This document shows, one piece after another, positions 38,008 to 47,667 of a stretch of DNA of 64,000 bases. This DNA comes from Acidobacteriota bacterium. Lineage in GTDB: Bacteria; Acidobacteriota; Blastocatellia; Pyrinomonadales; Pyrinomonadaceae. Position 1 is the stretch's first letter. Every line of letters begins with the position of its first letter. The stretch is taken from contig JAIVJZ010000049.1 of assembly GCA_020199775.1 (NCBI GenBank), positions 31,749-95,748 of the forward strand. Direction: 5' to 3'. The notes below the pieces were generated by a model. It saw only the letters and a program-made list of their open reading frames with translations. It had not been told where the DNA came from and searched no databases. Made by a program: the position numbers and the translations under genes.

Positions 38008-38967
38008 ATGTCGCTCAACCACAGTCTCGTCGAGTTGGAACACTTCGGAACGTGCGACGCCTCGGCCGCCGTCCCGGTCGGCCCCTCCCTGTTCGTCGTC
38101 GCCAACGACGAGGACAACATCCTACGCGTCTACCACTCCGACATCTCGGGGCCGCCCGTGCAGACCTTCGACCTCACGGCCTGCCTCTCGCCCGAGACGG
38201 ATGGCGAGGCCGACATCGAAGGTGGCACATGGCTCGGCGACCGGGTCTACTGGATCACGTCACACGCCAGAAGCAAGAAGGGAAAGATGGAGGCGAGCCG
38301 CTACCAGTTCTTCGCCGTCGAGTTCGTGCTGCGCGAGGACGACCTCGAAATGCGTTGCGTCGGCAGCCCCTACGTGAGGCTGCTCGATGTCATGCTCGCA
38401 GACCCGGCGCTTGAGCGCTTCGGCCTGAAGGCGGCCTCCGAACTCCCTCCGAAGGAGAAGGGCGCACTCAACATCGAAGGGCTTTGCGCGACGCCCAAGG
38501 GGAGGCTCTACGTCGGCTTCCGCAACCCGATCCCTGACGGCAAGGCGTTGGTCGTTCCGCTTGAGAACCCGGCCGAGATGGTCGAGGGGAAGGGCGATGC
38601 CAGACTCGGCGCGGCCTTCCAACTCGACCTCGGTGGCCTCGGCATCCGCAGCATGAAGTATTGGCGGCGGCGGCAAACTTACATGATAGTCGCTGGCCGC
38701 TTCGGGGGCGACGAGCCCGGCGATCAGGGCGAGCCTTCGGTGCTCTACAGGTGGTCGGGCGACCCGGCCGAGCCGCCCGCACGGGTCGAGGGGGTAGACC
38801 TCTCAGGTCTGAACCCGGAGGCGCAGGTCATCTACCCGCTACAGGAGTCGGCCTTCCAGATCATCAGCGATGATGGTACGGCTGAAGTGGGCGGCGGGCA
38901 GTGCAAAAAAGCCGAAGAGGCGCAGAGACGCTTCAGGAGCAGGTGGCTCTCCCTGTCTCCGTTCTAA
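38008..38967 (+). CDS. DUF3616 family protein
   Basis: 319 residues, a predicted beta-propeller without a signal peptide. Characteristic stretches: SLFVVANDEDNILRVY at about 35, ADIEGGTWLGDRVYWITSHA at about 75, KGALNIEGLCATPKGRLYVG at about 160 and FQLDLGGLGIRSMKYW at about 220. The family is uncharacterised, with some members near phosphatase or esterase genes. GGAG precedes the ATG, and the next gene starts 24 bp after its stop. Confidence 0.82.
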   Translation: MSLNHSLVELEHFGTCDASAAVPVGPSLFVVANDEDNILRVYHSDISGPPVQTFDLTACLSPETDGEADIEGGTWLGDRVYWITSHARSKKGKMEASRYQFFAVEFVLREDDLEMRCVGSPYVRLLDVMLADPALERFGLKAASELPPKEKGALNIEGLCATPKGRLYVGFRNPIPDGKALVVPLENPAEMVEGKGDARLGAAFQLDLGGLGIRSMKYWRRRQTYMIVAGRFGGDEPGDQGEPSVLYRWSGDPAEPPARVEGVDLSGLNPEAQVIYPLQESAFQIISDDGTAEVGGGQCKKAEEAQRRFRSRWLSLSPF

Positions 38968-38991
38968 AACGAAAAAATTAGGAGGGTGTTC

Positions 38992-39783
38992 ATGTTGAAA
39001 GTAGCCGCCGCAACGGCGCTGATGACGGGTCTTCTACTCGCGACCGGGGCCAGACCCCACCCGGCCGCGCCTCAGGCCGACAGCCGCATCGCCGAGATAG
39101 CGGCGGCGTCCCCCTGCGCACGCCACCGCTGGCCCGGCCGCGGGCGCGCGCCCGTCGGTTACATCAAGGGGGTGGCGCTCACATACGCGAAATCTTTCTG
39201 CGAGAGTCGTGCGGGCGGCACCGCAGTCGACATCATGCGACGACCGCTGACGCGCAACGGCCAAGACGCGCTCGTGCACTATCAGTCCACCCTCGCGGCT
39301 CACGGCGTTAACGTGGACAGCGTTGCCGAGCGGCTACGCGCCCTCTACACCCTCGGCATCGGGCTCGGCATGCGCGAAAGCTCCGGCAACACGACGGAAG
39401 GCCGCGACCTGACGGCGAGGCGGCCGACCGCCAACTCGGCCGAGGCCGGGCTCTTCCAGACGAGCTTCGACTCTTTCAACGTGTCGCCCGCTCTTTCGCA
39501 GCTCTTTGACCAATACAGAGCGAATACGGGCCGCTGCCTCCTCGACACGTTCAAAGAGGGCATCCCGAGGGTCATCACGCGCCCCGTCTTCGGCACCGGC
39601 CCCGGCGCCGACTACCAGCGTTTCACGCGCGAATGCCCCGCCTTCGCGACCGAGTACGTGATGGTCATGCTGCGCGTCAACCGCAGGCACTTCGGCCCGA
39701 TAAACAGGCGCGAGGCGGAGTACTTCCAGCCGTGCAACGACATGCTTAGGGAGGTCGAGGCCGCGGCGAGTTGCGCGCCTTAG
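38992..39783 (+). CDS. Secreted lysozyme/transglycosylase-like hypothetical protein
   Basis: The ATG at 38992 lies 6 bp after GGAGGG. The 263-residue product has a signal peptide (AAATALMTGLLLATGARP). The segment TLGIGLGMRESSGNTTEGRD followed by AEAGLFQTSFDSFN looks like the catalytic Glu and 'GLFQ' loop of lytic transglycosylases or goose-type lysozymes. A Cys-containing C-terminus (RECPAFATEYVMVMLRVNRR, QPCNDM) may form disulphides. A cell-wall glycosidase role is inferred; the fold is not proven. It is in an operon with DUF3616. Confidence 0.65.
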   Translation: MLKVAAATALMTGLLLATGARPHPAAPQADSRIAEIAAASPCARHRWPGRGRAPVGYIKGVALTYAKSFCESRAGGTAVDIMRRPLTRNGQDALVHYQSTLAAHGVNVDSVAERLRALYTLGIGLGMRESSGNTTEGRDLTARRPTANSAEAGLFQTSFDSFNVSPALSQLFDQYRANTGRCLLDTFKEGIPRVITRPVFGTGPGADYQRFTRECPAFATEYVMVMLRVNRRHFGPINRREAEYFQPCNDMLREVEAAASCAP

Positions 39784-40058
39784 CAGTCCTTGCGAGAAAT
39801 TCCAACCCGCAGGCGTCACAGGCGCGAGAAAATCTCTCGGGGTAGAAGGCGCGCAAGCGGCCTCGGACGTGACTGGCGTCAGGTGGCTCGATGTAGTCCG
39901 TGAGTCGTATCAGGATGCATGGCGCATGACGATCCCGCGTCCGAGACAGTAGAGAAGCGCCGCAACGTCTTGATGATCGCAAAGTGTTATGACTTGCTCG
40001 GAATCAGCCCGCCCCGCTGAACGGCGATGCTTGCGCCGGCGCAGGAGGACTTTCGTTG

Positions 40059-41117
40059 ATGAAAGCATCTCAGCCAACTCGTTACGCTTTGGCCTTGACG
40101 TTCGCGCTCATGTCCGGCGCGGGCTTAGACTCGCGCGCCTTCCAGAGAGGCGCGTCGCCCTGCTCGTTCCGCGGCCCGGACGTGGAGCAGGCCAGGTGCC
40201 TTCTGCGCCGCGTCAGGAAGTACGGGGAAGTAGACCGCGAGCCCGCGACGCTTTCCAGAGCAATTGCCGACCCGCTCGGCGAGGCCGCCGCTCTCAACGG
40301 ACTCGCGCGCGTCGAGCGCGACAGGGACAACCTGACCGGCGCGCTCAAACTAAGCGATGAGGCGCTCGGCGTCGTCGAATCACTCCGCACCAGAGTCGCC
40401 AGCCAGCGACTCCGCACCTCCTACTTTGCGACGAGCCAGAATTACTACGAAGTGTATATTGACGTGAGGATGCGGTTGTACCGGCGGACGGGCGCGCCGG
40501 AACACGCGGCGGCCGCGTTACAGGCCAGCGAGCGAGCGCGCGCGCGCAGCTTGATCGATACGCTGCTTGAAGCCGGGGTGGACATCCGGCAGGGAGTGAG
40601 CGACGACCTCTTGCGGCGGGCGCGTGAGGTGCAACAGAAACTGAACGTTAAGGCCAACGTGCAGACGAAATTATTAAGCGAGGGCAAGGCTACGGGAGAT
40701 CAAGCCGCGGCCGTCAAGAAAGAGATTGCCAATCTCATCTCCGAGTATGACAGCGTACTCGCCAAAATCAGGAGAGCCAGCCCTAAGTATGCGGGGCTGA
40801 CGCAGCCGCCTTCGCCCGCGCTCGTTGACATCCAGCAGCGTCTTCTCGATGACGACACTCTGCTTCTGGAATTTGCGCTCGGCGACGAAAAAAGCCATCT
40901 CTGGATAGTCCAAGCCGTCATCGAGACGGGCGGTGGGAAGCCGGTACAGACCCGCGACGATCTGAAAGTCACGCGGGCGGGCGGCGCGTCACGAGTATCG
41001 GTCATAGTTCCCGCTCAAAGATTGTCGGACGGTGACTACCTCGTACGGCTATCAGGGATGAACGGCGGACGGCGTTCGCCTATCGGCGTCTACGATTTTC
41101 GCATCACCAGAAAATAA
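40059..41117 (+). CDS. Composite protein: partial CHAT-type TPR region with foreign ends
   Basis: 352 residues after GGAGGAC. The N-terminal 70 residues have a signal and PCSFRGPDVEQARCLLRRV, unlike CHAT proteins. Residues 85-290 match the region before and into a CHAT peptidase domain (ALKLSDEALGVVESLRTRVA, ALQASERARARSLIDTLLEA, LLDDDTLLLEFALGDEKSHL), but the match stops where the caspase-like His/Cys core should begin. The last 60 residues (LSDGDYLVRLSGMNGGR, VYDFRITRK) look like the end of another family. It is probably a fusion made by deletions. No catalytic dyad is left, so protease activity is not expected. Confidence 0.55.
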   Translation: MKASQPTRYALALTFALMSGAGLDSRAFQRGASPCSFRGPDVEQARCLLRRVRKYGEVDREPATLSRAIADPLGEAAALNGLARVERDRDNLTGALKLSDEALGVVESLRTRVASQRLRTSYFATSQNYYEVYIDVRMRLYRRTGAPEHAAAALQASERARARSLIDTLLEAGVDIRQGVSDDLLRRAREVQQKLNVKANVQTKLLSEGKATGDQAAAVKKEIANLISEYDSVLAKIRRASPKYAGLTQPPSPALVDIQQRLLDDDTLLLEFALGDEKSHLWIVQAVIETGGGKPVQTRDDLKVTRAGGASRVSVIVPAQRLSDGDYLVRLSGMNGGRRSPIGVYDFRITRK

Positions 41118-41464
41118 CTGTCCGCTTTAGACGCCTGCCTGCCCGCGTAACCCAACGCGAATTTCCTTAACCCTTTCAACTCACGCCAAACAACTCACGC
41201 ACAATCTCCGGCCTTTTCTCTCTCAAAGTTACCCGGCCGAGCCTCCGTGTAAATTTCCGCACTGAAACTTAAATTTACTCTGAAACATTTTGCGCCCGCC
41301 CGTCATTAGTGATTGGAAGATGGAAAATCGTAGCGGCCAAACCGTCCGCGCGAGCGATGCCGAATGATCTGCCGCAGTTCCCATCATGATTTCGCCGCCT
41401 GACGAGGCCGCGCTTGTCTATAGCCCGCCCTGCTTGAAAATATTCCTACGGGAGACCCGAATCT
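41118..41464. other. Intergenic gap
   Basis: 347 bp without a recognisable gene, repeat or terminator. It precedes the unknown two-gene unit starting at 41465. Confidence 0.4.
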
Positions 41465-42872
41465 ATGAGACGCCACTTGAAATTATCCGGCGCGAGAAAT
41501 GTTACTGCAATTCTGGTCGTAATACTCTTCTCGTTCGGACAGCAGCCCCACCTCTCGCAAACAACCGACACTGCGCCCGATCCCGCCGAAGCCGTGAAGA
41601 TCAACAGCGTGAACGCGGGGGTCAAAGAGGCAAGGAGCAGCGTGTCGGTTGCCGAAGAGGCAGAGCGCGTCGCGTCGAACGAGGCCGATACGCTGGCCGG
41701 GCTGTGCGGCCTCGCTCAGGTCAACGAGACGGTCATGCTGGATTTGGAAAAGTTGGGGCGCGCGGTGAGCCTCATCGCTGAAGGCTCGCTGTTGAAAACT
41801 CCCGACCCCGACGAAGCGCGTCTGACCGCGGCGCAGACCAAACTTCAGGAAGCCAAAAACGCTCTCCCCACGACCGCTCCGATCTCCGCAGAGGTAACCC
41901 GCGCCAACAGAGACGCGCAAACTACCCCCGGCCTGCTCGCCGGTCGTCTAATCTCACTCAAGGCGAGTAAGAAGAAATTGATGGACGCTCTGCCGCGCGG
42001 TTTCACCTGCACGCGGGATTTTGTCGCGAACATGTCTGCCGAACTAAAGCCGCTTAAAGATTCAGCCCCGGAAGCCGACGGGGCGAGCATGTTGCCCGTC
42101 TTCAATCGGAGCTTCGACGATCTGGCTCAGGTTATTCGCTTCAACACGCGCACGGGTGCACTCTGGCCGTCGATGTCGGGCGGGCTGAAAAAACTCGGCG
42201 TGAAAAACGACGACGAGTTGAAAAGCGTCAACGATTCATTGACCACGCTGGACAAAGATATTAAGGACGCGGGAGCGAAGATACCCGCATGGGTGGGGTC
42301 GCTGGCGGCCTTCGCCAAGACGAGAGGCAGCGCCGTTTAAGGCATGGGTTCAACAGGTTGCCGTCGAACCGCGAAAGTACTCCGATGAGGGATTCGGAGA
42401 GGCGAAAGCGGCGACGACAGTCGTCTCCGATCTGGCCGCCGTCGGTAGTTTGTGGAACGTTCTGGAAGTCCATGTCAGGACGTTTTTGTCGCCCGACGAG
42501 ATGCTGAAAGCCACGAAGAGCATCGAGAGTCTGACCTCCGAGACGCGCAACCTGAGCGCGGCCGTTTCGCTCCTGCGCGACGGGCCGGCAGGTGACTACG
42601 GGAAATTCAACGCCGATCAGGTGTCGCTCTTTTACTTTTGGCGAATAGACGGCGGGACGGGACGCATACAGGTGTGCAGCGCCGCGCCGCCCGCCTCCAA
42701 GGTCTTCTTCGAACTCAACGCCATCACGGATGGCGGCCTCAGAGCCGAGTTGCAACAGAGGAACATCAACACGAAGGCCATGTGCGCTTCGGACGGTCAG
42801 AACGTGCGAGTTCGCTTCGACTTCGACATCTCCGGCGAAGACATAACGGCCATCAACGTTAGAAGATTCTGA
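41465..42872 (+). pseudogene. Secreted helical protein of unknown function, frameshifted
   Basis: The first frame starts after GGGAGACC with a signal peptide (ATAILVVILFSFGQQP) and ends at 42340 with AKTRGSAV. The adjoining frame is coherent from about 42321: FKAWVQQVAVEPRKYSDEGF, then LAAVGSLWNVLEVHVRTFLS, to a stop at 42872. One gained base near gccgtttaag (42332-42341) would join them into about 468 residues. The helical first part is followed by a beta-rich C-terminus (FYFWRIDGGTGRIQVC, VRVRFDFDISGEDITAINV). The family is not recognised. The gene is 105 bp before the membrane protein at 42977 and likely co-transcribed. Confidence 0.65.
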
Positions 42873-42976
42873 CTTTGCCGTTCGTGTCGTGCGCGGAGCT
42901 AGAGCACAAGAAATTCAGTCGGGTGGGGCGAATGTCTCAATTCACATCGCCGCCTTCAACAACAGGAGTTCTCGTC

Positions 42977-45565
42977 ATGTCTCGGATAACAAGTTCAAGC
43001 TCATTCAAACGGGCGTTGCGCGCAGTTATGATGTTCGCGATCTTCCTCTGCTCGATGCCTCTCAATGCCCAAAACCAATCGGGCGAAAATTTTCTGTCCC
43101 CCGCGCTCGTCGTCAACTCGCAAACGCTGATTATCGACCCGCCCGCCGACAGCCAAAAAGGCACGATCTTCCTGCGCAATGTCTCCGCGGAAGATATTCT
43201 GATCTCACTTAGCGCGGAGGATTTCATCAACACCACCACCAACACAGTGATTCCGGCACAGGTATATCTCGAAGCGCAGCCGTCTATCTCAGAAGGCGCG
43301 GAAGAGAAGCGGCTCAAGGCCGGGTCGAATATGAAGGTTCAGGTGATGGTGACAAATTTTCGCGGCGAAGGAGATGCGGAAGCGTCACTTATTAATAACG
43401 GGACAAAGATCGGCGTGTTGAAGGTGCGACGCAATTTATTTGATATTCAGCTTGACGTGCCTGATCCCGCAAACCCGTTGGTCACTTTCGAACGCGGCTC
43501 GATGACGGCTCTGGTGATGAAAAACGGCTCCGATGCACCGTTGAAAGTGAAATGGATGATAGTCGTCAACGGGGTTAAATTTTGCGGCTCTGAAAGCCAA
43601 AAGCAGGGCTACTGGTTAGGCCCGCTCAACATACTGTCCTCGACGGATGATCGAGCCTGCGAGCAGCCTAACCTGTGGAAAGAACTTTATCTCCCTCCCA
43701 AAGACAAGCGGAGCATCGAAATCACCCCCCCGCCGGGATGGTATCCAAGAGATTTTAACGGCATCTTCAAAAACGAGACCCAACCTGCCATCCTCCGGCT
43801 CACATTAATGCCTCTGGAATTTATGAACGGACAGGTTTCTCAGGTGGCTCAGACTTCGTGGCCGGAAAAAGATATCAGGTTCAACGCGCAGCTGAGTTAT
43901 CTGTCGCCGGTCAGACAGCAGGTTTACAGTACCTTCATCATCGGCCTGACCCTTCTTCTGGGCGGCATCTTCTCCTTGATTGCGCGCAATTGGATACCTA
44001 ATCAACTGCGCAAGCGCGACCTGCGGGAAAAACTCACGGAATTACGACTTAAAACGAGCGGCTTAAGCGGACAAATCGAATCTACGTTGCGCGTCTTAGT
44101 CCGCGTTGAGCGCAAGCGTCTGGTCGATCTCCTCGACGCGCGCTTCATCATCAGCCCGGACATGAACACCATGTTCACACAGGCCGAGCAAGGCATTGTC
44201 CTGCTCAACCGCCGTGTAGATATGCTGTCGCTGATTGATTCTACTTACGAACGCCTGTCCAGTTTGCGCACCAGTTGTCCGCCCCCTTCGCTGATCGACA
44301 AGATCGAAGGACTGCTGGACAAAGCCTCTCTGTTGTTGCGTAATAATGAGCCGCACGAATTGGACTTTCAACAGGCACAGAAGCTGATCGCCGATGCCGC
44401 CGCAGGCGTCGAGGAACTAAATCTCCCCGATGAAAAATTCGCCGAATATTTGTCCAAGAAAATCGGCGCGTTGCTGGAAGACCTCAACCCGTCGAGTCCT
44501 ATCGGTGAGACGCACTCATGTCAGCGTCTTCGTGCCCACTTTCCGGGGCCGTTTGATGTCTTGAATCAGACATATACAGACCCGGCTAAAATCCGCCCCG
44601 ACGATTACGCATGGTTCGATATGAACATCTCCGTGCTCAGCATCATACGAGATTTCATACGCCTCTATGAGGGAACGGTCGAAACCGGCTTAAGAGAGAC
44701 ATTGAAGGAATATGAACCTCAACTGCTGCAACATCTGAGCATGCAGAGTTGGGATCAACTCCATTCCGCGAAGATATTGCTGCGCCAGATGAAGGAAGGC
44801 ATTTTCATTCGTGACATAGAGGAAGCGATCCGCGCCAACGAGGTGACGATTGAAATGGATCCTCCGAACGCAAAGCCCCAACGCCCCGTCAGATTGTCGG
44901 CCCGATTCCGCCGCCCGGAATTAAATGGCTCTGCTGCGCGCGAGCGCTTTACCTGCGTTTGGGACTTCGGCCACTTGAGACCGCCATCACAGGGCAGGGA
45001 GAAAGGAGCATGGGGCGCCGTGAGTAGAATGAACACCCGCCCCAAGCGGAATCTTGCCGAGAATGATAGTCAGACCGTGGAAGCACAAGAGTCATCTCTC
45101 CAAGCCGCTGCGGATAAACAGATCAAAGAGGAATTCCCTGAAAAAGGTTGGATAGTCTCGCACTATTTCGTCGGGGTGCATCCTTATGACATCTCTGTGT
45201 CTTTCGAAGACCCCCGCGGTAAATATGTTTCGCGCGAAGTCCCACGCGCGCCCGCCCGCGGTGAAGAGACGACAGATAAAGCTCAAGCCGACGCAGCGGA
45301 CACGACGGAAAAGAATGAGTCGGAGAAAATCGTCATCGGGAAAACCGTCAAACCACAGGACGATTCAGACACTCAGAAAAACGAAAGACTAGCTGCGGAA
45401 ATCGTGAGTCTGGCGATGGTGCTTATCATCGCCCTCCTCGGATTAATCACCGGCGCGCGCGAACAGGTGCTCAAACTCGATGTCATTCCCGGACTAATCG
45501 CTGTCTTCCTGCTAGGGTTCGGTGCGGATGCGCTGAAGAATTTACTCACGCAACGACAGGCTTAA
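42977..45565 (+). CDS. Large membrane protein of unknown function
   Basis: The ATG at 42977 follows AGGAG and gives a signal peptide (LRAVMMFAIFLCSMPLNAQ). The 862-residue protein has an Ig-like beta-rich outer domain (30-310), one membrane helix (STFIIGLTLLLGGIFSLIAR), a long helical cytoplasmic-type domain (350-620), an Ig/PKD-like domain (about 620-760), and two C-terminal helices (SLAMVLIIALLGLITGA; IPGLIAVFLLGFGADALKN). I do not recognise the family. With the preceding gene it forms an apparent two-component envelope unit. A sensor or scaffold is possible, but this is only a guess. Confidence 0.75.
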   Translation: MSRITSSSSFKRALRAVMMFAIFLCSMPLNAQNQSGENFLSPALVVNSQTLIIDPPADSQKGTIFLRNVSAEDILISLSAEDFINTTTNTVIPAQVYLEAQPSISEGAEEKRLKAGSNMKVQVMVTNFRGEGDAEASLINNGTKIGVLKVRRNLFDIQLDVPDPANPLVTFERGSMTALVMKNGSDAPLKVKWMIVVNGVKFCGSESQKQGYWLGPLNILSSTDDRACEQPNLWKELYLPPKDKRSIEITPPPGWYPRDFNGIFKNETQPAILRLTLMPLEFMNGQVSQVAQTSWPEKDIRFNAQLSYLSPVRQQVYSTFIIGLTLLLGGIFSLIARNWIPNQLRKRDLREKLTELRLKTSGLSGQIESTLRVLVRVERKRLVDLLDARFIISPDMNTMFTQAEQGIVLLNRRVDMLSLIDSTYERLSSLRTSCPPPSLIDKIEGLLDKASLLLRNNEPHELDFQQAQKLIADAAAGVEELNLPDEKFAEYLSKKIGALLEDLNPSSPIGETHSCQRLRAHFPGPFDVLNQTYTDPAKIRPDDYAWFDMNISVLSIIRDFIRLYEGTVETGLRETLKEYEPQLLQHLSMQSWDQLHSAKILLRQMKEGIFIRDIEEAIRANEVTIEMDPPNAKPQRPVRLSARFRRPELNGSAARERFTCVWDFGHLRPPSQGREKGAWGAVSRMNTRPKRNLAENDSQTVEAQESSLQAAADKQIKEEFPEKGWIVSHYFVGVHPYDISVSFEDPRGKYVSREVPRAPARGEETTDKAQADAADTTEKNESEKIVIGKTVKPQDDSDTQKNERLAAEIVSLAMVLIIALLGLITGAREQVLKLDVIPGLIAVFLLGFGADALKNLLTQRQA

Positions 45566-45990
45566 AAACTACAGGCGTGAAGGCTTGCGTTGCAAACATT
45601 GAGTTGAGGCATGCGGAGACTTCGAGATGGCTACACTGATGGGGCAACGCCGAACAGGCTCGCCTCTGGCTTGATTCAAGCAAACCGTTCCTTCTCGATC
45701 AGATTATGTAGCCTCTACTTTTCTTTTATCCCTCCCGAAAATTCAAGTGAAAGAAAATCCAACGGGACATTACAGATAAATTTCCGACCACCGAACGGCG
45801 GGGTAGGGGTAAGTGGCGCAGTCTGGAACAGACAGCCCCGTCCGAAAAGAGAGTGGAGGGAGATGGCCCGGAGAACTTCGGGAATCGACTGAGGCGTCCG
45901 GGAGATATGGTCAGATCGGCGGAGGGGCGCCGTCTCCGAGTTCCGCCGTCGCTTGACCGCCGTCACTATCGGCGGCGATCATTGGGTGGC
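45566..45990. other. Intergenic gap
   Basis: 425 bp with no gene I can support. The frame upstream of 45991 is open but not protein-like. Confidence 0.4.
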
Positions 45991-46611
45991 ATGAAGAGAT
46001 CAATGAAGATATCGCTGATCATCAGCGCGCTGGCGTTGCTCGCCGGCCTCGTCTGGCTCATATCGCGACCGGACGAGCAGCCCAACCCGAGCGTCTCGGA
46101 CACGTCCCGAGGCCCGTCCTTTGAGGTGCACGTCGAAAAGCCTCGCATCGACCGGTTCCTCGGCGGGGTTCTCCCGACCAAACTTGAGGCGAAGCTATTC
46201 GGGGGCGGCGAGTTGCGGTTCGACCACGCGAGCCGCGGCGCCCGCGTCGGCAGCGTCGGGCACGACCGCGTCGAACTCCGCTCCGACGGATGGGAACTCC
46301 TCATCGAGACCGACGGCGAAGGGCGGGTCGCTGCGGGGACGCGCCTCGTGTTCCCAATCGAGATCGCGGAGAAACAGTACACGCTGCGCTGCCGGCCCGC
46401 AGAGGGGGCCGTGGGCTATCTCCGCACGACCACGCGGACGGGCTCGGACGTGCTCGACGGCCGCTTCCTCGTCGAGTTGGTCAACTGCGTGAATGCCGAG
46501 ACGGGGAAGATTCTCGATACGGAAGCCGGGGCTAATCCGGGCGAGGCGTGGCCGTCGGCACCGCTCACCGTCCGCGGGAGTTTCGACGGCTTGCCACACG
46601 TTCGTCGCTAG
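45991..46611 (+). CDS. Hypothetical protein with N-terminal membrane anchor
   Basis: The ATG at 45991 (after GGGTGG) gives 206 residues with an N-terminal hydrophobic anchor (ISLIISALALLAGLVWLIS). A soluble beta-rich domain follows, with GGGELRFDHASRGARVGSVG, EIAEKQYTLRCRPAEGAVG and DGRFLVELVNCVNAETGKIL. No family is recognised. It probably faces the periplasm. Confidence 0.6.
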   Translation: MKRSMKISLIISALALLAGLVWLISRPDEQPNPSVSDTSRGPSFEVHVEKPRIDRFLGGVLPTKLEAKLFGGGELRFDHASRGARVGSVGHDRVELRSDGWELLIETDGEGRVAAGTRLVFPIEIAEKQYTLRCRPAEGAVGYLRTTTRTGSDVLDGRFLVELVNCVNAETGKILDTEAGANPGEAWPSAPLTVRGSFDGLPHVRR

Positions 46612-46688
46612 AGCTCAAGGGAGTCGGCCCCACGCCCGGCGTCACCCGTCGCGTATTGAACGGGAACGAGTTGTGAGGCGGCGTTTAC

Positions 46689-47054
46689 TCATCGAAACGA
46701 TCTGCCTGCATTACGGCGGCGTGCGAGCGAAATACCGACGAGTGCCAATGGAAAACTAATTACCCCAAGCAACGGTGCTACACCATATATAACAAACGCA
46801 ACAACCATCCCCGGCGCATCATCACGCGGGTGCAGAGATAGATGTCGGCGTGCGTCGAATACAATATAGACAACAACAATAACCGGCCATAAGAGGGCGA
46901 TGGCGAATGGCATTATATGACCAGTCCATCCGGGCCATCCATGACGGCGTACCCAAAATTCCGCAAGGTATCCCCAGCCTATGCAACTAGCACTCAAGAT
47001 TACCATTGCAGATGCCAGGTAAAACCAGAACATGATTGTCTTACAGTTCCTCAT
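46689..47054 (-). CDS. Small integral membrane protein
   Basis: 121 residues with three or four hydrophobic helices (FWFYLASAMVILSASCIGWG, IMPFAIALLWPVIVVVYIVF, VVAFVIYGVAPLLGVISFPL) and a basic C-terminus (ARRRNAGRSFR). No function is recognised. G+C is lower than in the neighbours. It is one of two unrelated small membrane-protein genes separated by an attC-like stretch. Confidence 0.65.
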   Translation of the reverse strand: MRNCKTIMFWFYLASAMVILSASCIGWGYLAEFWVRRHGWPGWTGHIMPFAIALLWPVIVVVYIVFDARRHLSLHPRDDAPGMVVAFVIYGVAPLLGVISFPLALVGISLARRRNAGRSFR

Positions 47055-47168
47055 TCACCAGATAATTCAAATAGACGCCTAACGCCGCGCCTCAACGGCT
47101 CGCCCCTGCAACTGCGAATAGAGGTCGCTCACCGGCCAGTCCGCTGCAAGCCCTTGTTCGAAGGCGCG

Positions 47169-47537
47169 TCAGAAAAACCACTTTCCTCCCCATGTTAACT
47201 CAGGCCAAATACGAACGGTGACAATAAGCGGCAACATCAACGAAAGGCCTTCACACATGCAGAGTAGATTATACGGAAAAGGAACCTGCTCTATCGAAGT
47301 CCAAAAGAACCAAATCCCGAACAAGAACAAAGGGAGTGAGAAGTAAATCGCAGCCCATTTCCGCAAGAAGAGGAGTCCGAATCCAACCATGGTGACGGTC
47401 ACGAAGGAAACCAGCGTTTTAACGCTCGGCCCTGGACTTGATCTGAGGTTCAACACTGCATCAAGCGCAAAGAAAAATAAGATCAAATCGAGGAGCAAGG
47501 TGAGCATGCCAAACAACCTGAAGTAATTCGCTCTCAT
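47169..47537 (-). CDS. Small integral membrane protein
   Basis: 122 residues, four predicted membrane helices (LFGMLTLLLDLILFFFALDA, TLVSFVTVTMVGFGLLFL, YFSLPLFLFGIWFFWTSIE, GLSLMLPLIVTVRIW). No motif is recognised. G+C is low for the window, which fits recent acquisition. Same strand as the membrane-protein gene 114 bp downstream of it. Confidence 0.65.
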   Translation of the reverse strand: MRANYFRLFGMLTLLLDLILFFFALDAVLNLRSSPGPSVKTLVSFVTVTMVGFGLLFLRKWAAIYFSLPLFLFGIWFFWTSIEQVPFPYNLLCMCEGLSLMLPLIVTVRIWPELTWGGKWFF

Positions 47538-47667
47538 AAAGCCTTACACGGCTGACGGTCAGAATGGTTTCAAATTGATCTTCCTCCTTCTATACGCGCC
47601 GGGATGAAGACGGCGACTGACTTTTGTCCTACCGGACGAGCCGACCGGGACACCGACATTTATCACC

